DNA from: JAIUNP01 sp020161975
Lineage (GTDB): Bacteria > Pseudomonadota > Alphaproteobacteria > Rhizobiales > Beijerinckiaceae
Direction of reading: 5' to 3'
NCBI GenBank assembly: GCA_036745275.1
Contig: DAIOGK010000016.1
Span: forward strand, 19,003 to 83,002
DNA length: 64,000 nucleotides
A program made the position numbers and the translations under genes. Each line of letters opens with the position of its first letter. Position 1 is the first letter of the stretch. Below the pieces are notes generated by a model, which was given only the letters and a program-made list of their open reading frames with translations, was not told the DNA's origin and did not search any database. Of the stretch, positions 54,464 through 64,000 are shown piece after piece.

Positions 54464-55720
54464 TCATGGCTTTTGCGCCGAATTCGTCACCGCTGTTGTA
54501 TTTTCGCCTACAAATTTTTCCACAGCCCGGGCGATGGCATCGGCCATTCCGGCCCGCCATTCGGCTGTTTTCATCAGTTTTGCGTCTTCCATTGAAGACA
54601 AATAGCCGGTTTCGATCAGCACCGAGGGGACATCCGGCGCGGTCAGCACCCGAAATCCGGCGGCGCGCAGTGGATTTTTATGCATCTGCATCGTTTCCGG
54701 CAGCGTTGCGCCGATATGCCGGGCAAGGCCGATGGAAAAATGCCGGGTTTCGCGTTTTGTCAGGTCGAACAGAATGTCGCCGATGGCGGAACTGTCTTCC
54801 TGAGCCTCGACACCGGCGATCTGGTCCGCCTTGTTTTCCGAATCAGCGAGCTTTGCGGAAAGCACGTCGGATGCCTTTTCGGAAAGAGTATAGATCGACG
54901 CCCCGCGCACCCCCGGTTCGGCGGCCACCGCATCGGCGTGCAGCGAGATCATCAGCGCCGCCTTGTGGTCGCGCGCGAATTTTACCCGGTCAGACAGCGA
55001 GACGAACACATCGTCGGTGCGGGTCATGGCCACGCGCACGCGTCCCGATTTTTCCAGCCGTTCCTTGAGAGCGAGGGCGAGGGGCAGCACGATGGCCTTT
55101 TCCGGCTCGCCCGCCGGGCTCGATGCGCCACCGTCGATGCCGCCGTGACCGGGGTCGATCACAACCACCGGCAGCTTTCGGCCAGAGAATGAAGCTTCGG
55201 GCAGCGCGGCAGTGGCGAGCACCTCGGGGCGCTTTTCCTTTGCCAGTCGCGCCGCGGCTTCGGTGAACTTCGCGCGATCCGTGCGCGCGAGATTGAAAAC
55301 GAGCCGGCGGCGCCCGCTCACGACCGTTGAATCAACGCGCTCCACGACGGCGGGCTGCGCAAGGTCGAGTACAATGCGTGAGCGGTCGGCAAAGAACAGA
55401 CCATAGCGCCAGGCCGATACCGGACCAACAGCGCCGGAAGGATTGGCAGGTCCGCCGGCAAAGACCACCTTGGGAAGGTCGATGACAATCCGGTCCGGCC
55501 GGGAGAGCAGGGTTATCTCGTAGGCAACCTCATCCGAGAGGTCGAGCGCGAGGAGTGCCCCGTTCGCGCGCGCCGCAACCGTCACCGCATAGGAAACGGT
55601 CGGGTTCGGGCTCTCGGCGTGCGCCGCCCCGATGCCGCCCGCGACAAGGGTCACGAGCCACAACAGCAACCTTGCCGCACGCGCGAACGTTCCGTGCCAG
55701 ATGAAAGTCCGGATCATCAT
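54464..55720 (-). CDS. N-acetylmuramoyl-L-alanine amidase (AMIN + Amidase_3)
   Basis: 418 residues; it may start at either of two adjacent ATG codons. The signal peptide ends near residue 35 (GIGAAHA). An AMIN domain (about 42-145) with IVIDLPKVVFAG and WRYGLFFADRSRIVLDL targets peptidoglycan or the septum. The Amidase_3 domain (about 185-405) has the zinc ligands in VIDPGHGGIDGG, EPEKAIVL and ISLHADA, and the catalytic Glu in LIETGYLSS. It removes stem peptides from MurNAc during daughter-cell separation. Such AmiC-type enzymes need a LytM activator; the NlpD-like lipoprotein at 2722-4170 is a candidate. It probably shares a transcript with mrcA. Confidence 0.94.
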   Translation of the reverse strand: MMIRTFIWHGTFARAARLLLWLVTLVAGGIGAAHAESPNPTVSYAVTVAARANGALLALDLSDEVAYEITLLSRPDRIVIDLPKVVFAGGPANPSGAVGPVSAWRYGLFFADRSRIVLDLAQPAVVERVDSTVVSGRRRLVFNLARTDRAKFTEAAARLAKEKRPEVLATAALPEASFSGRKLPVVVIDPGHGGIDGGASSPAGEPEKAIVLPLALALKERLEKSGRVRVAMTRTDDVFVSLSDRVKFARDHKAALMISLHADAVAAEPGVRGASIYTLSEKASDVLSAKLADSENKADQIAGVEAQEDSSAIGDILFDLTKRETRHFSIGLARHIGATLPETMQMHKNPLRAAGFRVLTAPDVPSVLIETGYLSSMEDAKLMKTAEWRAGMADAIARAVEKFVGENTTAVTNSAQKP

Positions 55721-56261
55721 GTCTTTCGGAATACCCCAGTATGGTGAATGAATTCTAGCCGTTTCGGGCGATTTTGACGCGCCGTTGCCGGTTTGCAGCC
55801 CTTCTGGCGGGCAGGGCGGTCCTTTGCCGGGATATGAACGCTTGCATTTCAGGCAAGCGCTTCATACAACAGGACTATCCGGCCCGGGCCATGAGTCGAG
55901 GGCATCGCCGGCGAGACGGGAAACCGATCACGCCATGGCAGGGCTGGTTCGCGTTGCACCGGCATTCGCCCGTGTGATTGCTAGGCTCCGGTCGGGACGG
56001 TTTGCTGTTTCGGCCATACGAGATCAAGGACCGGTTGCATGCAGTGGATTCGCAAGGTTTCGCCCCAGATTGTTTTGGCGATCCGCGCGCTGCGTGCCTT
56101 TCCGGCTGTTTTCACCCCCTCTCGCGTTGCCGGCGTGATGTCCGGCTTTGCGCGTTTCGCCTTTTCACCAGTCAAACCCGACCTTTCGGCGGTGCCGGTC
56201 CGTAGCGGCCCCCCGCGGCGCCTGACGCCCGCACCGTCGCGCAACGATTTACGAGACTTCT
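55721..56261. other. Intergenic region between the amidase and rne
   Basis: 541 bases between divergent genes. I find no credible gene. The part next to rne is probably a long structured 5' leader, as in other bacteria where RNase E binds and cuts its own leader to control its level. It contains several short GC-rich inverted repeats but no terminator-like hairpin. The amidase promoter should lie near its left end. No regulator box stands out. Confidence 0.5.
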
Positions 56262-58892
<2,631 letters not shown>

Positions 58893-58952
58893 GCAGGTTC
58901 AGGCGGGGCGGATTCCGCTTCGCATGAAGATGTCACGATGATTGAAAGAGAC

Positions 58953-59001
58953 AGAACGCCGTCAATGAAGCGAAATTCATTGACGGCGTTCTTGTGTTTT
59001 T
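58953..59001 (+). terminator. Strong intrinsic terminator of rne
   Basis: A perfect 17-bp stem (AGAACGCCGTCAATGAA / TTCATTGACGGCGTTCT; 58953-58969 and 58976-58992) with a six-base loop is followed by TGTGTTTTTG. It sits between rne and a convergent gene whose stop is 37 bases to the right, so it may also end that transcript, although the minus-strand side has few T. Confidence 0.88.
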
Positions 59002-59028
59002 GGGCACGTCAGAATGACAAACGCAGCC

Positions 59029-60324
59029 TCAGGCGGCGCTGACAGCCTCGATGGCGGCTGATGTCAGCATAAAACCGTCCATGCCATCAGGCTGAACCGG
59101 AATGGTGGAGGCAACGGTTGTCGCCTTTGCGTGTCGCACCGTCGGCGCCAGCGTGCCTGCGAAGGCAAGGCAACCATCGTCGGTGCGGGACAAGGCGTAG
59201 GACGGAGCGTTGTTCGCCAGAACGCCCGTGACCGGAAAGGCCACTGCGACCGGCAGACGGATGCCGGCAGATTGGCCGGCGCGCGGCCGCGCGACACAGG
59301 CCGCCTCGCCAAAGGCCAGCACATCGACGATGCGGGGATTGTCTTTTTCAATGGCGAGATCGGGCGGCGGCAGGCCGCCTTCCAGCCGGTGAACGAGAAT
59401 GATGTTCTCCGCCTTGACGGCGCGCGTGCCGCGGAAGGCGCGGTAGGATGTCTCTGCAACGCCGGGCAGAATGACACTGGTCTTGTCCCCGGAGCCGAGT
59501 TGCATGGCAAAGCCGGCGCTGTCAAACAGCGGGTTCATTTCCACCCAGGCGCCGGTGAGGAGCGGCAGGGCAACACCGTAGATGATCCCCGCAGCGCTGG
59601 CCGGTGGCAGGGTGGCGAGTAGCCGTGTTCCGGTGGCAATCCGCCCCAGCGAGGCAGCCCCCGTGGCCTCCGCAACCAGTTGCTCATGGCTGCGCGCAAG
59701 GGCGCGCAAACCGTCCGGCCCCTCGTCGAAGGTTATCACAGCCACATCCGGCCCGTCGCACCGGGGAAAGGTGGCCGTGGTCAGAAACTCCACGCTGTCC
59801 CAGGCATCGAGACGCGCGACACCTTCGGGGATGGCATCGCCAAACGCAGCAACGATACGCACATCGAGCGCCGCAACCGCCGCATCGCGAGCGATGGCGG
59901 CAAGGTTCAGTCCGGCAAAGCGGTCCATTGTGACAATGGCGACGGCGCCGGAGAGCGCAGCGGCGCGGGCCAGAAATTCAGTCGGCTCGAACACGGGGAC
60001 GGGCGCGGGAATACCGCCGACCTTCTGCACGGCGAGCAGTGTCAGCACGGCTTCGGAGGTGTTGGGCAGATAGGTCAGAACCACATCACCGGCCTTTACG
60101 CCGAGCGCGCGCAACTTGTGGGCGAGAAGATCGCTTTCGCTCACCAGTGCCTTGCAGGAGAGAAGACGGGATTTTCGCCCGGCCAGAACCTCGGTGTTGT
60201 CGGGTTCCACCAGGGCCGGCGCCTCGGGCCGAAGCGTCGCCGAACCCTGCGCGAGGCCAGGCAGGGTCATACCGGTCCAGGGATGCAGCAAACGGCGCTT
60301 CTGCGCCGGTCGATCCTTGCTCAT
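59029..60324 (-). CDS. Degenerate AMP-binding (acyl-CoA synthetase-like) protein
   Basis: 431 residues from ATG 60324 (AGGGA 5 bases upstream); a GTG at 60339 is less likely. The N-terminal half follows the ANL adenylating-enzyme fold: VKAGDVVLTYLPNTSEAVLTLLAVQKVGGIPAPV. The P-loop position, normally TSGTTGxPKG, reads ITFDEGPDGLRALARS, without the Ser/Thr/Gly run or the lysine. I see no YxxTGD and no C-terminal lid domain, since the protein ends where the lid would begin. It is therefore unlikely to adenylate a substrate and may be a binding or scaffold protein. Its start overlaps the end of the YejA-like gene (ATGA), so the two are made together. Confidence 0.7.
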   Translation of the reverse strand: MSKDRPAQKRRLLHPWTGMTLPGLAQGSATLRPEAPALVEPDNTEVLAGRKSRLLSCKALVSESDLLAHKLRALGVKAGDVVLTYLPNTSEAVLTLLAVQKVGGIPAPVPVFEPTEFLARAAALSGAVAIVTMDRFAGLNLAAIARDAAVAALDVRIVAAFGDAIPEGVARLDAWDSVEFLTTATFPRCDGPDVAVITFDEGPDGLRALARSHEQLVAEATGAASLGRIATGTRLLATLPPASAAGIIYGVALPLLTGAWVEMNPLFDSAGFAMQLGSGDKTSVILPGVAETSYRAFRGTRAVKAENIILVHRLEGGLPPPDLAIEKDNPRIVDVLAFGEAACVARPRAGQSAGIRLPVAVAFPVTGVLANNAPSYALSRTDDGCLAFAGTLAPTVRHAKATTVASTIPVQPDGMDGFMLTSAAIEAVSAA

Positions 60325-62150
60325 GGGTTCCCTCCCCACCAGACATCCGGCGTAAAGTCGAACTTCGGCCAGCGCGCGGGGCGTGCGACACGCGTCCAGC
60401 GGGCAATCCAGCGTTCCGGCGCGTAATAAAGCGGCACGATATAGGCGCCCGAAATCAGCGCCCGATCAAGGGCACGCACGGCGGCAATGTAATCGTCCTT
60501 GTCGCGGGCGGCGAGCATTGCCTTGATCATCGCATCAACCACAGGCGATTTCACGCCCGCATAGTTGAGACTCGCCTCGCGCCCGGCTGCGGCGGACGAC
60601 CAGCGGTTTTCCTGCTCGTTACCGGGAGAGGCGGACGAGGTGTAGGTCTCGATCACCATGTCGTATTCAAAGGTGCGCAGCCGGCTCCAGTACTGGCTGT
60701 CATCGACCAGCCGAACGCGCGGCTGAATGCCGACCAGCTTCAGCGTATCGACAAAAGCCAGTGCGATGCGCTCCTTGTCGCGGGTATTGACCATGATGTC
60801 GAAGGCAAGGCGCCGCCCGCTTTTCTGATGGATCATGGCGCCGTCGACAATGCGATAGCCGGCCTCTGCCAGCAGCGCGACGGCTTTGCCCATGACGGCG
60901 CGATCACGGCCCGAACCATCGGTTTTCGGCGGGCGCCAGCGACCCTCCATCACATCGTCGGGGATGCTGGAAAGGAAGGGGGCAAGCAGCGCCCGCTCGC
61001 GCGCGTCCGCCGGACGCCCCAGCGACGAGAGCGCGGATTCATCGAAATAGCCGCCGGTCCGCTGATACTGATCGCGGAAGAGGTTGTGGTTCAGCCACTC
61101 GAAATCGAACAGGTAATCCATCGCCTGGCGCACGCGGATATCGCTGAACTGTGCTCGCCGGCCATTCATGATGAAAGCGTTGACGGGACGGGGGCTTTCC
61201 GAACGATACCCTTCGCGCACGATCTTGCCCTCGCTCAGGGCCGGGCCATTATAAGCCGTCATCCAGCGGGTGGGGTCGAGTTCCACCCGGAAATCGTAGA
61301 CGCCGGTACGGAAGGCCTCCATGTAGGTATTGCCGTCGCGGAAATATTCGAGCCGCACTTCGTCGAAGTTGAACATCCCCTTCAGCGTCGGCAGGTTCGC
61401 CGCCCAGAAGGCAGGGTCGCGCTTCAGTACCACGCGGGTGCCGGGTTGCACATCCTCCACGCGATAGGGGCCGGAACCAAGCAGGGGCTGGAAGCCCATG
61501 GTGTCGAACGTCGCCGGATCGGTCGCATGTTTGGCGAGCACGGGCATGATGCCGAGGATCAGCGGCAGCTCAAAGTCTGCCCCCGCACCGAACTCGAAGC
61601 GCACGGTCCGCTCGTCGATGCGTTTTGCTTCCTTCACCTTGCTGTAATAGCCGCGCCGGAACGGGTGGCTGCGCCGTTTCAGAAGATCCCAGGAGAAGAT
61701 GACATCATCGGCGGTGACGGGCTTTCCGTCCGAGAAGTGCGCCTTCGGGTTCAGCCGGAATTCAGCATAGGAACGGTCGTCCGGCGTGGTGATGGTCTCC
61801 GCCAGCAGCGGATAGAGCGTAAAGGGCTCATCCGGTGTCCGGAACATCAGTGACTGCAACACGTAAGGAATGAGCGCGGGTGGGGAATTCTTGCCAACGG
61901 CAAGCAGGTTCAGACTGTCGAACGAGCCTTGCAGGCCAATGGTCAGCCGCCCGCCCTTCGGCGCATCCGGGTTGGCGTGGGGCAGGTGGGTGAAGCCCGG
62001 CGGTGTTGCCGGCACGCCATACATTGCGATGCCGGGTTGCGGCTGTGGCGCCTCGCCCGCTCCTGTGGCGGGGCCAGCGAAAAGAACCGCGCCAATCAGC
62101 AGCGCCCCGCGCAGGGCCTGCCCCAGTGAAAATTGTGCGCGAAGGATCAC
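60321..62150 (-). CDS. Peptide ABC transporter substrate-binding protein (family 5, YejA-like)
   Basis: 609 residues from a GTG at 62150 that gives a good signal peptide (LRGALLIGAVLFAGPATGA). The mature protein matches family 5 solute-binding proteins: FTHLPHANPDAPKGGRLTIG, SLMFRTPDEPFTLYPLLAE, and FSDGKPVTADDVIFSWDLL. The last is the SBP5 signature. The pattern is closest to YejA, the binding protein of the yejABEF oligopeptide/microcin C importer. The matching permease and ATPase genes are not in the window, so it is an orphan binding protein here. A degenerate ligase-like gene follows with a 4-base overlap. Confidence 0.88.
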   Translation of the reverse strand: MILRAQFSLGQALRGALLIGAVLFAGPATGAGEAPQPQPGIAMYGVPATPPGFTHLPHANPDAPKGGRLTIGLQGSFDSLNLLAVGKNSPPALIPYVLQSLMFRTPDEPFTLYPLLAETITTPDDRSYAEFRLNPKAHFSDGKPVTADDVIFSWDLLKRRSHPFRRGYYSKVKEAKRIDERTVRFEFGAGADFELPLILGIMPVLAKHATDPATFDTMGFQPLLGSGPYRVEDVQPGTRVVLKRDPAFWAANLPTLKGMFNFDEVRLEYFRDGNTYMEAFRTGVYDFRVELDPTRWMTAYNGPALSEGKIVREGYRSESPRPVNAFIMNGRRAQFSDIRVRQAMDYLFDFEWLNHNLFRDQYQRTGGYFDESALSSLGRPADARERALLAPFLSSIPDDVMEGRWRPPKTDGSGRDRAVMGKAVALLAEAGYRIVDGAMIHQKSGRRLAFDIMVNTRDKERIALAFVDTLKLVGIQPRVRLVDDSQYWSRLRTFEYDMVIETYTSSASPGNEQENRWSSAAAGREASLNYAGVKSPVVDAMIKAMLAARDKDDYIAAVRALDRALISGAYIVPLYYAPERWIARWTRVARPARWPKFDFTPDVWWGGNP

Positions 62151-62410
62151 GCCGGTCCGCCTCGAATCAATACAGTTGCCGGCAAGCCTAGCATGGTCTG
62201 CCGTCAGGATATTGAACCGCTGTTGCGGCGGGATTGGGACACTTCCTTCGTCAGCGCGAAAACTCGCCACCGAGATGCCGCAATCTCGACCGATTGCAGC
62301 GAAATACCCGCTCCGGGCGTCGTCATGTGCTTGAACCCTACGGGACGGCAGAGTATGAGCGGCACCAACCGGCCCGTTAGGCTACGCGATATGTTGAAAG
62401 GAAGCCCTGC

Positions 62411-63130
62411 ATGATCCGCCATCGCCGCAGCATCGAATTTGCCCGCATGGCACTGGTTGCCGGCGGTTTCGCCCTGGCATCCTCGGCGGCCCTTGCACAG
62501 GCCCAGAAGGCGCCGGCCAAGCCGGCCCAGCAGCCGGCACAGCAGGCAGCGCCCGCCGCCCCGGCGCCTACCGTTGTCAATCTGAAGGCCGATCCCTCGC
62601 AGGAATGGACCAAGATCTGCGGCGAGGATCAGGCCGCCAAGAAGACGGTCTGCTACACCACGCGCGACTTCCTGGACGCGACCAACAACCAGCCGATCCT
62701 GGCCGCGGCCATCTATGATGTGCAGAACGACCCCAAGAAGTTCGTGCGCATGTTGCTGCCGCTCACCTTCATGCTCCAGCCGGGCGTCCGGTTTGGTGTG
62801 GATGGCGGCCAGCCGGTCGCCGGCAAATTCCAGATCTGTTTCCCGAACGGCTGCTTCGCCGAAGCCGAGGTGAACGAGGCCTTCATCAACTCGATGAAGA
62901 AGGGCACCAACTTCAAGATCGACGTTCAGAACCAGGTCGGTCAGGAAATCTCGTTCCTGATGCCGCTGACCGGTTTCGGCAAGTCGTTCGACGGCGCGCC
63001 GATTGACCCGAAGGTGCTGGAAGATCAGCGCAAGAAGCTTGAGGACGAACTCAAGAAGAAGGCCGAAGAGATGCGCAAGCAGCAGAGCGCCACGCCGGCG
63101 CCGGCTGCTCCCGCTGCGCCCAAGCAGTGA
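62411..63130 (+). CDS. Invasion-associated locus B (IalB) family protein
   Basis: 239 residues. The signal peptide (about 1-30, ASSAALAQA) is followed by a Lys/Ala/Pro/Gln-rich linker. The IalB domain (about 58-200) has the family cysteine pattern (ICGEDQAAKKTVCYTTRD, QICFPNGCFAEAEV), suggesting two disulfides. A C-terminal Lys/Glu coiled-coil stretch (DQRKKLEDELKKKAEEMRKQ) and an Ala/Pro tail end it. The name comes from Bartonella, where IalB aids entry into red cells. The family is widespread in free-living Hyphomicrobiales, so invasion should not be inferred. A strong terminator follows at 63154. Confidence 0.93.
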   Translation: MIRHRRSIEFARMALVAGGFALASSAALAQAQKAPAKPAQQPAQQAAPAAPAPTVVNLKADPSQEWTKICGEDQAAKKTVCYTTRDFLDATNNQPILAAAIYDVQNDPKKFVRMLLPLTFMLQPGVRFGVDGGQPVAGKFQICFPNGCFAEAEVNEAFINSMKKGTNFKIDVQNQVGQEISFLMPLTGFGKSFDGAPIDPKVLEDQRKKLEDELKKKAEEMRKQQSATPAPAAPAAPKQ

Positions 63131-63153
63131 TGCGCGTGAAACCCTGACAGATG

Positions 63154-63181
63154 AAAGCCCGGCGCGAGCCGGGCTTTTTTG
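63154..63181 (+). terminator. Intrinsic terminator of the IalB-family gene
   Basis: A perfect 10-bp stem AAAGCCCGGC/GCCGGGCTTT with loop GCGA (63154-63177) continues into a six-T run. It starts 23 bases after the stop codon and marks the end of the core-like part of the window. Confidence 0.88.
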
Positions 63182-63244
63182 TGGGCGATTATATACTTCA
63201 CGAACCACATATCGCCTAATGTGATCCGCGCATGAAAAACCCGC

Positions 63245-63430
63245 CTATTTGGCGGGTTCTTTTTCGTCTTGTGTTTCGGTCTCATCAGGCGGCGCATCCG
63301 GCTTCGGCTTGTGCCGCACAATCTTGCCTAGTGTCGTGTTAAAGTGCTGCTCACTTTCGTCGCATTCGAGGGCGCGAGCGGCTTGCGTGAATTGATCGCT
63401 TTGGTCAGTGTTAGGCTTTGCAGCTTTCAT
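63245..63430 (-). CDS. Small hydrophilic protein divergent from the DUF3800 gene
   Basis: 61 residues from ATG 63430 (an upstream ATG at 63445 adds 5). It is highly charged with no membrane segment. The core FTQAARALECDESEQHFNTTLGKIVRHKP ends in a Pro/Glu/Lys tail. I have seen small proteins with this look beside DUF3800 genes in other proteobacteria, but cannot verify that here. Its start is 17 bases from the divergent DUF3800 start, so the two share control sequence. Function unknown. Confidence 0.6.
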   Translation of the reverse strand: MKAAKPNTDQSDQFTQAARALECDESEQHFNTTLGKIVRHKPKPDAPPDETETQDEKEPAK

Positions 63431-63447
63431 TGGCGATTCCAGCATCT

Positions 63448-63861
63448 ATGACACACAGCTTCCTAGCATACATTGATGAAGCAGGCGACGACGGCTTAGC
63501 GAAATACAGAGAGCCCGGGAAGAATGGTGGGGCCTCACACTGGCTCATTTTATCGGCCTGTATTATCCGGAAAACAAATTCTCTTGAGGCTGTTGCTTGG
63601 CGGAATGAAATTCTGGAAAAGACGCAGAAGGACGGCAGAGAGCTTCATTTTGTAAATCTAAACCACGGGCAAAGGGTAGCTGCTGCGCGTTGCCTGTCGG
63701 AAAAGCCAGTTCGAATTACAAGCGTCCTTGCTGCTAAAAAGCCAATTCCAGACGGCATCTACACCGAGAAGAACCAACTCTATTTTTACATGACGAGATA
63801 TTTGATTGAAAGAATTTCGTGGCTTTGCAGAGATATGCGTGGGGCCTATATACCTGATTGA
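63448..63861 (+). pseudogene. DUF3800-domain protein, truncated
   Basis: 137 residues from ATG 63448 (MTHSFLAYIDEAGDDG). The opening YIDEAGD with paired acidic residues, then HWLILSACII, ELHFVNLNHGQR, and the later LYFYMTRYLIERISWLC, resemble the N-terminal half of DUF3800 proteins, which usually have around 250 residues and a suspected RNase H-like fold. Here the frame stops (AYIPD then TGA) before the second half. The next 139 bases show no continuation but do show insertion-sequence-like repeats. I take it as a gene cut by a mobile element or deletion. The region is clearly AT-richer than the rest of the window, in line with transfer. Confidence 0.65.
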
Positions 63862-64000
63862 CCTAAATCAGATTTGAGGCTACAGTGTCTCCAGAATCGG
63901 AGACCCGCAATGATTGCGCAAATCGACAGCCTCTTTGATATGATGGTGTTGATTACCGCTGAGAACTGACCCGGCGGGCTCGTAAATTTCCACTGAGATT
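63862..64000. mobile_element. Probable end of an insertion sequence (IS21-like), cut by the window edge
   Basis: After the truncated DUF3800 frame, a hairpin GTCTCC-AGAATC-GGAGAC lies at 63887-63904. The motif CTGAGA occurs at 63959-63964 (as CTGAGAACTGACCC) and again at 63993-63998, 34 bases on. Spaced repeats of this kind near an end, and the wording CTGAGAACTGACCC, remind me of IS21-family terminal repeats in alphaproteobacteria. No transposase is visible because the window ends. The exact left boundary is not determined. Confidence 0.4.

Overview
The window is a 64 kb, GC-rich, tightly packed piece of bacterial chromosome. Several features point to an alphaproteobacterium, most likely of the order Hyphomicrobiales (Rhizobiales), although the genus cannot be named from sequence alone. 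These include SOS boxes of the GAAC-N7-GAAC type, a TTAA-N7-TTAA CtrA-type box before rlpA, a zinc-free ribosomal protein L31, an RNase E with a long charged insertion in its S1 domain, an IalB-family protein, and a pair of REP-like repeats of a kind I know from rhizobial intergenic regions. Nearly all of the window is core genome. Only the last ~750 bases look acquired, being AT-richer with a cut-short gene and insertion-sequence-like DNA.

Layout. 1-2.5 kb: serS (5' end missing), surE and pcm in one operon. 2.7-5.3 kb: a non-catalytic NlpD-like LysM/LytM lipoprotein, rpmE, and a secreted protein of unknown function. 5.6-9.5 kb: uvrA and ssb, divergent, with one SOS box near each gene. 9.5-14.4 kb: a secreted MetX-like esterase, a MarC-family membrane protein, and gyrA. 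14.5-15.6 kb: a broken bicupin (oxalate decarboxylase-like) gene with at least two independent lesions. 15.8-20.3 kb: a GGDEF/EAL protein, and a minus-strand operon of PPK2, a BASS-type transporter and a cytochrome c. 20.4-29 kb: a HAD phosphatase, coaD, two cyclophilins, a GNAT protein, queA-(small membrane protein)-tgt, and valS.

29-37.2 kb holds two small related secreted proteins, a hotdog thioesterase, a VOC protein, and then a catabolic operon. That operon encodes an acyl-CoA dehydrogenase, a class III CoA-transferase, a MaoC-like hydratase and a complete TRAP transporter, which together suggest uptake and CoA-dependent breakdown of a (di)carboxylic acid. 37.4 kb: tRNA-Ser(UGA). 37.8-41.9 kb: rlpA, a D,D-carboxypeptidase, tmk and holB. 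42-50.5 kb: a membrane-fused spermidine synthase-like protein, a small membrane protein, fabG-acpP-fabF, mltG, yicC and gmk. 50.6-55.7 kb (minus strand): prfB with a programmed +1 frameshift, PBP1A (mrcA), and an AMIN/Amidase_3 amidase. 56.2-58.9 kb: rne. 59-62.2 kb (minus strand): a YejA-like peptide-binding protein translationally coupled to a degenerate AMP-ligase-like protein. 62.4-63.1 kb: an IalB-family protein. 63.2-64 kb: a small protein divergent from a truncated DUF3800 gene, then insertion-sequence-like DNA.

Two themes link distant genes. The first is envelope and division: the NlpD-like LytM factor and the amidase it could activate, RlpA, the D,D-carboxypeptidase, MltG and PBP1A all lie here, and a CtrA-type box precedes rlpA. 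The second is tRNA and translation: serS, valS, queA/tgt, rpmE, prfB and tRNA-Ser. I did not find a clear-cut new multi-gene system. The best candidates for undescribed biology are the coupled YejA-like/dead-ligase pair, the two-cysteine secreted protein pair, the zinc-less TGT, and the DUF3800 pair at the right edge.
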